Below, piece by piece: positions 53,966 to 64,000 of a stretch of 64,000 nt of DNA. Every line of letters begins with the position of its first letter. The stretch's first letter is position 1. The position numbers and the translations under genes are program-made. Location of the stretch: the NCBI GenBank assembly GCA_032164295.1, contig JAJHTX010000003.1, positions 1,860,001 to 1,924,000 of the forward strand, in the 5' to 3' direction. The notes under the pieces were generated by a model. That model was not told the origin of the DNA, did no database searches, and saw only the letters and a program-made list of their open reading frames with translations. The DNA comes from Inonotus obliquus. Lineage: Eukaryota; Basidiomycota; Agaricomycetes; Hymenochaetales; Hymenochaetaceae.

Positions 53966-54703
53966 AGGTCCTGGCTAGGACGCTAAACTGGCCGCCCACC
54001 ACGCGTCCGCCTGCACACTACACCGAATGGGCCGAGGATAGAAACCTCGGACCCCTTGCGGACTGGCTGAAGGAAACCACACCTTTCTTCATCACGGAAC
54101 GAGCCTCCGCTGAGGCTATAGCCTCGGCGTACACGCGGATGGAAGAAGAGGGCCTGGACACTCGCGACGACCACATAGACTTAGGGATCGCACGCAACTA
54201 CGCTCAAGAGGAACTGGGACCAGAGGCGGAGACGCCTCTGGAATGGGCACGGCAACTCACAAGGTCAGATTCTTAATTGTTTATGACTCGGTTATGTTTC
54301 CCTCCCTCCCGTTAATACTATTCCCTCCACACTCCTATCTTACCTGTTTCTCTTATTTTCTTACTTTCCAATTTTCTTCTAAGTCGTATGTTTATATGAT
54401 TATGACCGACCCTAAACAAACGTGACCGAAACGGGCAATTTTTTGTAAATAACTTTATTAGGCTTACCTAAGTCTACAGTATATACATTCAAAAATAGTT
54501 CCTGTTAACTCTTTCTAATTCCCCTACCTCCCCAGTGTCGCGCCCTTTAGTCCTTTCTTTAGAGCACCATACTACTACCTTTTTCTCTGCTTTTCTTACT
54601 TCACCACTCTTAGAGTTCACACCACCACGTAGATTTTGTCTGCCGCGCACTTGTAACTAGAATTACTGACGCGCGTAATAAATACATTTAAAAAAAAAAA
54701 AAA
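53966..54703 (+). mobile_element. Poly(A)-tailed retroposon with 13-bp TSD
   Basis: 738 bp ending in a run of about 16 A, with AATAAA at 54,677. AATGATGTAACTA flanks it at 53,953 to 53,965 and 54,704 to 54,716. The first part is GC- and CpG-rich, unlike its surroundings. The intact, unoccupied target occurs in reverse complement at about 63,050 to 63,070. These are hallmarks of LINE-mediated target-primed insertion: a 5'-truncated LINE or a processed mRNA copy. Confidence 0.85.
53968..54276 (+). CDS. C-terminal coding fragment in the retroposon
   Basis: An open frame without an ATG at its start runs into TAA at 54,274 and encodes about 102 residues (motifs HYTEWAEDRNLGPLADWLKE, TPFFITERASAEAIASAYTR, ARNYAQEELGPEAETPLEW). 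Codon use is GC-rich with many CpG. The sequence from 54,277 to the poly(A) reads as 3' UTR. It may be the C-terminus of a LINE ORF or of a host mRNA. I do not recognise the family. Confidence 0.5.
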   Translation, partial: VLARTLNWPPTTRPPAHYTEWAEDRNLGPLADWLKETTPFFITERASAEAIASAYTRMEEEGLDTRDDHIDLGIARNYAQEELGPEAETPLEWARQLTRSDS

Positions 54704-56204
54704 AATGATGTAACTATTATAACACATGATTTATATGACTTAGTGAGAAAAAGTGCAAACACAAGACTGAGTGAATGAGACATGGCTTGAGCTTCATCTA
54801 CATATACTCAATAAGATAGGCAATCACTAAAGGTAAATACTGGAGGCTATAATCGATATAGGCTCAATTCTGTGATTTGACAAGGCTAAGATTGATTGAG
54901 AACTGGTCCTATATGCTTTAAGCCAGACTTCTGCGCCATTACCAAACTACCGATTCTTACACCCATCCTCCATCACAGTACCGAACCACTAATCTTCGAT
55001 ACCGATGATACTGATACCATACCGTCCACCCATTCTGATACTGATGTTTAATGGTCCATCATTAGTTGATACTATGCTCTCAACAGTTCATACCGAGAGA
55101 AAGATCATAAACTACAATTGGTCTGCCTTACATTGCTGTGAAAAGTTAGATCATCAAAAGTATTGAAGCTCCAAGTCTGTTGGTCTGTCTTATTAAACCG
55201 CCATGCATTGATGCTAACAATACCGATATTGATACCGGTCACTCACTCCGGTACTGATATTCATGACATGTGCTAGGTCAATACCGTACCCTTGAAGATC
55301 TATATTGAGAGGAAGGTTGAGAAATGAATCAGATCAGTCATATGCTGCTTCGATCTCGGAGGAGACTATTGATCTGACTTGGAAGTAAAGCCAAGCAATG
55401 CCCAGTCAAGTCAGACAATACATACTAATAGATACCAAGGGGCACGAGTGATCTTGTTGATGCCCAGGAACAATCTCAGCGTACTGAGTAGTACCAATCA
55501 ATAGAGTACTCCAATGCTAAGGTTGGGTTATACTGATATGTCAACATCGGCACATGCTGTCCAATTGCTTAGTAGGTGCCTAGACTGACACCGCATGGAT
55601 CAGGATACCAAAACAAAGGTAAATCTGGATAACACGCTTCTCCGGAGAAGAAGATGACAGGGTCATCATCAGGAGCACCCTTGCTATAGCCTGAAATACG
55701 TTCTTATTTTAGCACTGGTCAATGTTAGTACTGCCACCCTACCTCGGTATCACTCATTGTAAGTTTTTATTGGATTCTTATATTGTTCTACCCTATTCTT
55801 AGCTTCCCCCTAGTAAAACTTCTCATTCATTTGTCATCTTATGTCCCCCCTGATTATAGTTTTACATTCATTTTGATCTTATGTTCTCCTTCTTGTACCG
55901 GATTGTGGTACGATTCAACTTGTAAAATTTCTCATTTGGTATCTTGAATGACTATAGTATCATGGTATTTATAGGTTTCATGTTCTACCATAGCAAACCA
56001 GCTAATCTGAGAGGAGCTTCCAGGGTGAAGATCCGGGTTTTGCTCATCTCATTCAAGTCCCTGTTTGTTTGTCTCGTCTCATAGTCGCCAGTATCAGTAC
56101 TAGTAGTTGTTGACATCATCTTTCATAGTGCTCATCCCTCGTCTCGCAACTAGTCTCATCAAGAACTCCTTCTCTAATTGTCTTCTCCTCTGCTTCGTTC
56201 TCAC

Positions 56205-57684
56205 TGTTAGAAAGATAGTGTTATCCATCATTAATAAGCCAATAACTATGAGCGTCCTACGTTGGATACAAGAACGATTAACAGCAGTAATACAAGTGCT
56301 AGAACAGCCCATTGTTCCTCTGACACCGCGAAGCAATATATTGCAATGTTGCAACATATGTAGACCAGCTAAGGAACTAGCCGGAGGACTAATGTGGGAA
56401 CTAATCAGGGAGATCACATACGGAAATATAATGAACAGGCAAGCCGACATAATGATACGACGTCGATTCGTGGAATCAACCTACGACCCTAACCAACAAA
56501 TACAAAAGGCTTATGAAAGAGAGATATGAGTGTTATCCTATGATACCGGATACTTGGTAATGATGATCGGAATACGAAACGTAGCACAGGAAGGAAGACA
56601 CGAACGGTGCGAAGCAGCTATAGTGGATATCGACATTGCCTATAAACAAGACCAAGGAGGAATGAACGAGAGAACTGCATATACTTGGGGACATTGGATA
56701 ATGAGTTATATAAGCCGAGGATTACCATACGGATACACTGTGATGGAAGTAAAGACGGAGCAACACAGCGGAGTGATACACTTACAAGGAGTACAAGGGG
56801 CAACACTATAATGTGCAAGGACAACACCAGAATACACATGGGTGCAAACAATTCGGAATTGGTTAACTATACCTCGACCAATCCTGCCGATGCAACCAAG
56901 AACGGAAATACAAATAAGGGAGAGACAAGAACAGCTGACTCAGCAATTACCTAGAATAGCCGAGTTGGATCAAGTACCGATGCCGATGCAGAAATCAAAC
57001 CTGTCCACAAGATGGTACCGCCCACTAAACTAAACTAAACGAGAGAAGGCTAGTAGCACAGAAGTAGTAAGATAAGGAAGGAAGGAGAAAGGAAAGCACA
57101 GAGGTATCATAAGAGAGAGAGGCAGATAAATACTAAAAACAGTAAGTAACAAGATAGTAACGTCACACATGTAAATTAGTATATAAGGAGGCCATGATAA
57201 AGCCGACCTAGCAGTTTAATCCAAGTCAAGGGACCCTACCATAAGTCCCTAAGTTAAATCGTTAAATATCAATCACCTTGCGAGCCAGTAAATTACTAGT
57301 AGCGACACGGCTGAACTGAACCGATTGTGTGAAATCGAAGTAAAGCTAAAATACGGATTGCAACTAGATTGTTCTCCCTATTGTCTGCACGGTACGACCT
57401 ACTCCCAATGTGGTGCGATTCCCGATATTCCCTTATCGTGAATAACAATCAGTATAGAAACTGCGTATCCACGCTGATCTAATACTGTACGACTATAATA
57501 TCAGGTTCAACTGCAATACCAGTTAGTTGCTAGTTGTTTCAGATCGGATCAGCTACACAGTCCACTAAGGTGATTAGCAATTCCATAACCAGTATTGTAG
57601 AATTTGGATTAACTCCTCAAATAGAGGAATTAGCCAGATCGGTCTGTCGATCAGAGATCAATGAACCCTCCACGGAGATAAACA
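56205..57684 (+). repeat. Solo LTR-1 of Gypsy-A with TSD CTCAC
   Basis: 1,480 bp, TGTTAGAAAG to GATAAACA, with CTCAC at 56,200 to 56,204 and 57,685 to 57,689. It lies in the right arm of the inverted repeat; the left arm has the uninterrupted site near 50,522. Confidence 0.95.
56248..57033 (+). pseudogene. LTR-encoded ORF, solo copy, two nonsense codons
   Basis: Same start, stop and 786-nt length as 8,388 to 9,173. Stops at 56,527 (TGA where the other copy has CGA) and 56,812 (TAA where it has CAA). The codon that is TGA in the 3' LTR copy is CGA here. No insertions or deletions occur between the two copies in this frame. Confidence 0.6.
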
Positions 57685-57933
57685 CTCACTACCATGATAC
57701 TGAACAATAAACAACTTGGTATTGACAGACTCATCTCGGTATCGACCACTACCTGTTACTTCACCTCTTGAGTGGTTACCTAGAGCCTCCCTGTACTTCT
57801 CTATCTCGCTAGGCCCTATTATCTCTCTTGACGACCTGTCTGCAATAGTACGACTTAGTACTGCCATGTACTGGCCCTCCCAATACACCTAAAGTGTACC
57901 CCTCTCATTCAATACTTCTAATACCGGTTGCAT

Positions 57934-59691
57934 TGTCAGGCCATAAATTCATTACATAATAACTAATTTCTTTATTGGATCTCATGACGAACACTCAATA
58001 GCAGACATACTAAATATCACCTCATATTGTAATATTAAATATCATAAAAGCACGTTAAGCTGTTCCTTTTACAAAGTTTCATACTTGACAAGTCTAATGG
58101 TACTTGAGATAATGTCACCCAGAGAAACAAGTAACCATACTCACTTAGACACTCTATAGACTAGACACAATTCAACAACTCAATCTACCTATTCAATTTC
58201 TTGACAAATAGTCATTTCAACCCATATTCTAAATAAAGGAACATCAGGTATTTTACCCAAATAATCAAATAATAGAAATTCATACCTGATTTGTTCTTTG
58301 CGTCCATCAGAGTTAATAGGTGAACAATAGGCCAGAAGATAATGTAAGAGAAGATGCAGATGATGAATAAAGTGAGTATGTTGCAGCCTCATGACAGTTA
58401 GTGATGAGATTTGTAGTTTCACTCATCGGCGATAATTAATATAAAATTGCTTGAAAAGTAAAGCTTGGGGAAAGCAGTATTGAGAAGGTCTCTGATCAAA
58501 GTATTTAGTGTCTCATACAGTAGAGGAATGTGCTAAGAGAGGCACAGAAGTCACATACAATTGCAGACATTATTGCTGAGAATAAGCAAGTTTAATTAAA
58601 CTATATCTGAAATGCTAGATGTACTCATTAAACCATTCACAGAATGGTGAGAAATACCTTCCAAATTGGGACAAGTAAAGGTGAAACACTAAGCTTCTCT
58701 CAAATAAATTGGTATGTAGTAGGATCTATATGTATGAGTCAATACAAGTCAGAATGAGTTAATGCAAGTCAGTATGAGTCAAATTGAGTCATTCAATGTT
58801 ATCTGATGCATTCTGACTCACACCTGATCACTATGAGTCATAATAAGTCACAATTGAGATGAGATGAATAGTTCAGAGTCATATTTCATTCAAACTTCAG
58901 TATATACTATTTTTTTCTTCTAATTTTTAGGTAGATAGAAATGACTCACTCATGTAGCACAGCCACCCCTGTAGTAGCATAAAAGGAGAGGCATTTTGGC
59001 TCTCATGAGAATAACACACCACTAAGGAACCTACTTCTAAGGAACACACTCCTAAGGAATACACTCCTTAGAATCATTTCTTTACAAACAATACTCTTGC
59101 GAACAATCTCCCTTAAGAACAATAATAGTCTGCTGAGAACACAGCGGTGTGTCTCTCAGAGTCATTAGTGTACTCTCTAAGGAGATTTATTTGTGTGTGA
59201 TTTGTAAGCTCAAGGATTGGAACTGCCGAGTTCTAAGTTACTTCTAAGTCTATCTCAATGTCTCAGTCTAAGTAAACCAGGCCGGTGATTAAGTTGATCC
59301 TAGAGCCGTCTAGAAATAATTACGCAGTCAGTTCTAGAGTTGTCTAGGAACATTTACGTAGTCCTGCAGTCAATGTTTTTGTGTACCAGAGCTACACAGG
59401 TGGTTTAATTCAGTTCAAGAGCCGTCTAGGATATTTACATAATTCCGCAATCAGTTCTTACATACTTTTATTTCCACACCAATGGGAATTACCTAAGTTT
59501 TAACACAAGACCTATTTTATTTACCATCCCATCAACCCTTTATTAGCTGAATTTTACTAAATAGGAACCCTCTTAAGCCTAACGAACAACTGGGAAGATT
59601 ATCCAACTGCAGAACAGTTCAATTGACTCAGTGGAAGTGATATTTGATTGTGTAGACAATACTCAATTATAAATACACTTTCAGTACAACA
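57934..59691. mobile_element. LTR-3 copy 2
   Basis: 1,758 bp, TGTCAGGCCATAAAT to GTACAACA, again flanked by GCAT and GCGT. It begins directly after the outer end of the right inverted-repeat arm. It shares the TGAGTCA sites, the TATA-like motif and the CCTAGAGCCGTCTAG hairpins with copy 1. On the minus strand a frame at 59,692 to 59,811 (ENITQSKYTKVIKPQAAEFQ) ends at its border and may be the interrupted target. Confidence 0.82.
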
Positions 59692-59835
59692 GCGTTCTCG
59701 TACATTCATCGCTGCATCTCTCGAGACCTGAAACTCTGCTGCTTGAGGCTTTATAACCTTAGTATACTTGCTCTGCGTAATATTCTCTCTTGTGTAAGCT
59801 TCTCTCAACAAACTTTTTTTTGAATTTACAAACTA

Positions 59836-60315
59836 CAGTCGAACCTGTGGATAAGCATAGCCCTCGGTGGACAGGTTCGGCTATGCTTAACTACAGGTTA
59901 TGCTAGTACACGTCATTACATAATTCCCCATCCTTCTAAATATGGAAAGTTAAGCAACATAAATTGTCGACATGTGACTTACAATTACATTTTCTTTCAC
60001 ACATCAGTTTTTGGAGTGCTATATGCCGAATTGGGATTAAAAAAATGCTTTCTTGACCCTTAGTTGCCTTTAAAAATTCGTCTCAGATCGAAATTAGTCA
60101 CACTTTCTCTAAATTAGGTAACAAAAGATTACCTGATTACCTCCCGGTAAGCATTATTTCATTAGGACTTCTCCAAAAACGTTATGCTATATGCTTATAT
60201 GGAATTATGCTTATTAGACCCTGATTTTACTGTCTACTGACTCGGTGGGCAAAATTTTCTATGCTTACACACAGGTTATGCTTATCTACGGTATGCTTAT
60301 CTACAGGTTTGACTG
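59836..60315. mobile_element. Pogo-like MITE, family R copy 2
   Basis: 480 bp, CAGTCGAACCTGTGGATAAG to CTACAGGTTTGACTG, flanked by TA (59,834 and 60,316). No ORF. Confidence 0.88.
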
Positions 60316-60317
60316 TA

Positions 60318-60630
60318 TAGAAGGAGACTGGGGATGTTGTTAAACCAAGAGGGTCTCCATCAATGTAGGCCTTGAAAATTAAATTTTGATTACCTATTCT
60401 ATCTTCTTCAGCTGATTTGACTTCATCCTGACTGGTTTCTTGATGAGCTACTCAACTTACTGGGAAAAAATCGCTTCATTTCTATCCACTTCACTATGAT
60501 CTTTTGGGAACTGAAATGTACCGATGTCAGTTGAAAAAAGCTCAAGAAAATAGCAAAAGAAAGAAACGAAACAGTACGATCAGATTACATACGTGAAGTG
60601 TCCCAGTACAGCCCAGAATAGCTAGGTTTT
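60318..60630. other. No gene recognised
   Basis: Probably the decayed DNA-binding half of the transposase that follows; no motif can be assigned. Confidence 0.3.
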
Positions 60631-61251
60631 CTTGATGAAGTTTCTAAGGACCAGAGGATGACGCGATGTGCATATAGCCACTCAAGAGTTGATCAATGTG
60701 CAAAACAAGAAGCAGTCTTTATTTGTGGATGTTGACTAACTGGTGAGAGGCTGCTAACTATAGATAAAATAGTTACTTCCATGGTCGTCGAGAGCTCCAT
60801 GACTCGAGATCTGTATCTGGAATTTTTGGAGCATAAAGTGGTGAGTTCTTGACACTCTACATCTAATTATTTACTCACTTTGAGAATGGATGCTGCTCTG
60901 TTTCCCATTTTTGAGAAAACTGAGCATTCTTATTATAGATAATATCAAAATACACTATGACAAGGAAATTCATAAGCTCGCAGATAGATTTGGTGAGTTA
61001 TCTCTTGTTATTTGGCAAATCAATTGTACTCACTTGAGAATGTGTAGGAGTTCAGATTGTTTACCTCCCTCCCTATTTGCCTGAGCTTAATCTAATTGAG
61101 AAGGCTTTTGCTCAAATAAAACAATTCATAAGAAGACATAGTAACTTACTACAAGATTCGAAGACAATTTTTTTTAACATGTATATTACAATGGATATCA
61201 TTGGGCCAGAAGATGCTGAAAATTACTTTATTCATGCAGGGTATGTGTAAC
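60631..61251 (+). pseudogene. Tc1-like DDE_3 transposase with introns, nearly continuous
   Basis: Plus strand: FLDEVSKDQRMTRCAY (first catalytic Asp, about 60,635), a TGA at 60,735 where the family has Arg, then GERLLTIDKIVTSMVVESSM and YLEFLEHKVV. A likely intron with donor GTGAGT follows at about 60,843. Next comes SILIIDNIKIHYDKE (second Asp, about 60,930), a 55-nt intron at 60,993 to 61,047, VYLPPYLPELNLIEKAF (Glu, about 61,095) and a C-terminal tail ending at TAA 61,249. The catalytic triad is present, but the stop and a damaged acceptor (GG for AG near 60,892) suggest it is inactive. Confidence 0.78.
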
Positions 61252-61440
61252 ATATATGCACATATACTTACAAATAATAATGTTATATTTTTCTTTTCCA
61301 TCCACAAAATAAATTTATTCATCTGTTCTATTTCATGGTATCCATTTTGGAGCTGAGTAGATAGAGAGGAGGATGGAAAGAGACTGAAAAAAAACGAAAT
61401 TACTCAACCAGCAGTACTGTTCACTTTGAGACTGCCACTT

Positions 61441-62880
61441 TGAGTTCTGCAACATCTCCTTGTCTGAACTGTGCTTGCAAGAGATCTGATATCAAAATAT
61501 ATTGAAATGAAGATGTTGTCCTGTACTTCTCATCTCTGAACCACTTGAGCACTTCATCATCAAGTTGATATGCTGCACCAAAGTCGGACAGTGCCATGTC
61601 GGGTCTGGGCTGTAAGTTTCCAGAGATGAGAGAGTCAACAGAGACTTATCCTGCCTGCTGCTGTTATTCTTGTTGCTGCTGTTGTTCACTAGCATTGTCC
61701 AAGAAAGAAAACAGTGTGATCTAGTGAGGAAACTGTGGAAAGGCTAGCATGTTGAAGACGACTGAGAGTATGACATTTGCATTAGTAGTTGTATGCACTT
61801 TTGCTTCTTCCTTTTCCTTCGCCCGAGCATCGAGTTGTACCTTCAGAAGCGGTGACATACTACTTTTCTTGCTGTTTGGAATGTCGTTGAATAAATGATG
61901 ATTTGGTGGCCTCTCAAGTGAGGCCATCTCATTATCTCTGGCCTAGTATGATCGAAGTGTGTCGAAATCTTTTAGAAATCGAAAACAAAAAAAAACACTC
62001 ATGATCACAAATGACCAGAGATTGAAATGAGCATATTCTAGAGGTATGTGAATACCACTATCCGCATGTACCCAGCAGTATCCAGAACCACCCTTGCACT
62101 GTCTGTTGTTATATAGCCACTGCTCCTTCAACTGCGTGATTGTCTCTGCAATAATTTTGTTCTCTGGGCTTATATCAGCAAGTTTTTGTATCTGCATATA
62201 TCCAGAATTACCATTTTCAATTCTTAAAGTAGTCTGCATAAGCAACTCACTTTCTTTGATTTTTCACTTTCACCTGTCTTCCGTTTTTTCTGTGTCGGCT
62301 CATCAGACTCTTCTCTACACTTTGCTTGCTTTGCAATATGAGAGTTCTGACAAAAAAGAATGTGATATATAAGGTGTAATTTTGGAATATAAAATATGCA
62401 CACCTTGGGAGCAGGCTTTCGGATTTGAACAACAGTGATATGAATATTGAAGTACAATTGCAGAGAGAGGAGAAAGTTATAATCAGCTTCATTCTAGAGC
62501 AAGGTATTTTTCTGTCTCCTCTTGATCATGTAAGTTATTGTGTAGTCTTTAAAGCGGAGCATAGCAGGTTTGAGCAAGTCAGATATCTTAGTCAGTAGTT
62601 GAGCCTTGAAAGTGTCGAATGAGTTGTTAGAGGAGAGTATGATTCTAGTGCTTTTTAATACACATTCTTTAGCCCTCTTTTGTATTTCAGCATAGCTGAA
62701 CAGTTCTAGGATGAAGTTAAGCTCTATAGGTTCTACATAAGATGAGTCATCTTGTTCCCTTGCTGCGGTAACTGAAGTGCTGTTAGCTTCTGTTGCTGTG
62801 ATGATTAATGTAAGAAGTGAAGGAGGGGTACCAGTTTGCACGATTTCTTCATCAGAATCCTGAACCAGAGCATCAGTTGG
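61441..62880 (-). pseudogene. Broken minus-strand gene, unknown fungal protein
   Basis: Several open stretches in consistent order, high to low: an acidic start region (DSDEEIVQTG, 62,860) leading to a helical segment (VEPIELNFILELFSYAEIQK), a TAG near 62,497, then a segment ending RKPAPK. A 55-nt intron near 62,349 to 62,403 leads to a nuclear-localisation-like run EPTQKKRKTGE, then KGGSGYCWVHADSGIHIPLE (62,080), SLERPPNHHLFNDIPNSKKS (61,910) and MALSDFGAAYQLDDEVLKWF (61,590). The layout recalls fungal transposon-associated proteins with a short Cys/His/Trp core and a C-terminal helical module, but I cannot name the family. The frame breaks suggest a pseudogene. Confidence 0.42.
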
Positions 62881-62949
62881 GAATCAAGACCTGTAGAGTT
62901 GAGACATTGGAAGGAAAGCGGAGTAGTTGTGTATAAATTTCAAGATGGG

Positions 62950-63110
62950 TTGAACATCTTGTTGAGTATATGTAGATGAAGCTCAAGCCGCATCTCATTC
63001 ACTCAGTTGTTCTCACACATTTCCTCTCTAAGTCATATAAATCATGTGTTATAATAGTTACATCATTACCCCCAAAAGTGGGGGAGTGCCATTACTTCTG
63101 TAAAGCACTG
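62950..63110. repeat. Inverted copy of the retroposon's target region
   Basis: The reverse complement matches 53,920 to 53,965 and 54,704 to 54,810 continuously, with no retroposon. It includes TTACAGAAGTAATGGCA and TGAGCTTCATCTACATATAC. It may be part of an old repeat. Confidence 0.7.
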
Positions 63111-63226
63111 TAAAATGACAGTGATATAAAATTAGCGACACGTGACTGGGTTAACGATGTCACGATCATGTGACAATCCGCCTTACAAAAGACTAAATGT
63201 GGGTCATCGATTTGTTCGATTCTCTC

Positions 63227-64000
63227 ATGGCCTCGACAGTTCCTCAGGATAAGCAACGAGCACCATTGATTTCGCCTCACATGCCTTCCAACTCTGTGTA
63301 TCCTTATACCTCGAGCTCAGGGAATTCTTTGTCCATGTCGGGCGGTTTCGGTATGGGTCCTGGACATGGACAGACGCTCAATGACAGTCTTGCACAGTCT
63401 CGACCTCAGTATCAGCCTGGATATCTCTTGGTGCGTCATTTGCATATAAGACAATGGTGGCGCTCTTATACTTGGATCTTGTGCCTTCGACGCCAGTCGC
63501 TGGCCCAGAGTCAGGTCAGGGGGGATGTTTTATGAGGATCATTCAAGTCTCTCACTAGCTCAATACAATAGGTATCACCTGTGCCAGGACAGCGTTACGA
63601 AGAGCCACTTCTCATACCGACGCGAGCGAAAATGAGTTCGGCTTATGCAAGAAATGCGCCGTCGGACTTCGGCTCTGACTCCATATTTGAAACCACCTCT
63701 ACGAAGTACCCTCTCTCTCCACCTCTCGCTAGCTGTCACTGACCACTGGCTAGGCATCGACATCGCGAAACCGTACCCGACGAAGATGGGCCTCCGACGG
63801 CGTCGGTAGTAGATCTCGTAACTGAGATCCACATGGACCACCATAGACAGGTATGCATGCTGGAAATGCCAAACACTTATAGATCTAAAAGTCCGTCGAT
63901 TGTAGTCGACGAGACGTCCTGTCATAGCAAACAAGACCAACAACAGGACCAATTCACCGCCAAGCACACCCTACCAGATTCTATACGTTATTGTCTTTGG
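63227..64000 (+). CDS. Nup35/Nup53-like nucleoporin, 5' part, four exons, runs off the window
   Basis: Exons 63,227 to 63,430, 63,572 to 63,705, 63,754 to 63,850 and 63,906 to the edge join in frame; the introns are 141, 48 and 55 nt with GT..AG borders and a CTGAC branch motif in intron 2. An upstream in-frame ATG at 63,197 is possible, but ATGGCC at 63,227 has better context. The product has a Gly/Ser-rich N-terminus, a QPGYLL motif, TKAK-like PTRAKMSSAYA, an acidic DEDGPPTASVVDL segment, STRRP and then PYQILYVIVFG, which resembles the first strand of the Nup35-type RRM (MPPN) domain. The family is an inner-ring nuclear pore protein. The assignment rests on motif memory and half a protein. 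Confidence 0.55.

Larger units (their letters stand above)
50296..57928. repeat. Large inverted repeat, two arms of about 1.6 kb
   Basis: Left arm 50,296 to 53,032 and right arm 54,880 to 57,928 are reverse complements over their length, once Repeat-D copy 2 (left) and the solo LTR-1 (right) are removed. Shared landmarks include CAATACCAAGTTGTTTAT and TCTCAATC..ATCTTAGCC. The arms have no ORF and are dense in GGTAC and CGGTAT words. They may be two opposite solo insertions or terminal inverted repeats of a large element. Confidence 0.85.

Noticed and set aside
54400..54705. Host-gene 3' UTR in place
   Set aside because: The TSD, A-tail and empty site show the segment was inserted.
63575..63967. 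130-residue minus-strand ORF with a hydrophobic start (signal-like)
   Set aside because: It lies antisense to four plus-strand exons that join in frame with good splice sites and nucleoporin-like motifs; it is a shadow frame.
63227..64000. Possible KRE6/SKN1-type glucan-synthesis protein
   Set aside because: An unspliced reading gives a KYPLSP motif typical of that family, but it stops at once; the spliced frame is open to the window edge and fits Nup35/53 better.

Overview
This window is a transposon-dense, gene-poor stretch of a fungal nuclear genome. Introns of 48 to 55 nt with GT..AG borders, chromodomain Ty3/Gypsy retrotransposons, Ty1/Copia, Tc1-like DDE_3 transposases and palindromic TA-target MITEs all fit a fungus, and a basidiomycete is most likely. 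Only one probable host gene is visible: the 5' part of a four-exon Nup35/Nup53-type nucleoporin gene at the right edge (63,227 to 64,000+). I see no tRNA, rRNA or CRISPR array.

Left part (1 to 9,823): an apparently recent chromoviral Ty3/Gypsy element, here called Gypsy-A, with its 5' end outside the window. It is unusually complex. A methionine-free membrane/coiled-coil ORF precedes gag, and its two halves are joined by a 48-nt intron that creates an ATG at the splice junction. Gag, protease and RT-RNase H-integrase-chromodomain follow. Next comes a spliced post-pol ORF with one membrane segment and an acidic tail. The 1,479-bp LTR itself carries a 261-codon ORF that is kept at the same length in a second, solo LTR at 56,205 to 57,684. 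This is my main candidate for an undescribed system.

9,824 to 19,734: a degenerate Tc1/DDE_3 transposase, an unclassified 5-bp-TSD repeat (Repeat-D) with a nested solo LTR, TA-flanked MITEs, a TIR element carrying only the transposase DNA-binding domain, a small palindrome and an inverted copia RT fragment. 19,735 to 25,481: a decayed Ty1/Copia element with both LTRs. 25,482 to 38,264: palindromic MITEs, several nested, one pair splitting a serine/lysine-rich ORF that rejoins in frame when they are removed.

38,265 to 47,046: a full-length minus-strand Gypsy-C element with 5-bp TSD TCTTG, interrupted by a 1.72-kb LTR-like insertion (LTR-3). 47,650 to 53,950: remains of a second minus-strand gypsy (Gypsy-E). 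It is cut by one arm of a large inverted repeat (50,296 to 57,928), whose centre holds a poly(A)-tailed retroposon and whose right arm holds the solo Gypsy-A LTR. 57,934 to 63,110: a second LTR-3, a pogo-like MITE, a nearly complete DDE_3 transposase pseudogene and a broken minus-strand gene of unknown function.

Several insertions can be ordered from empty sites inside the window: the inverted repeat predates Repeat-D copy 2 and the solo LTR, and the retroposon has a matching empty site near 63,050. C-to-T nonsense changes (CGA to TGA, CAA to TAA) recur in the decayed copies, which looks like cytosine deamination or RIP-like mutation.
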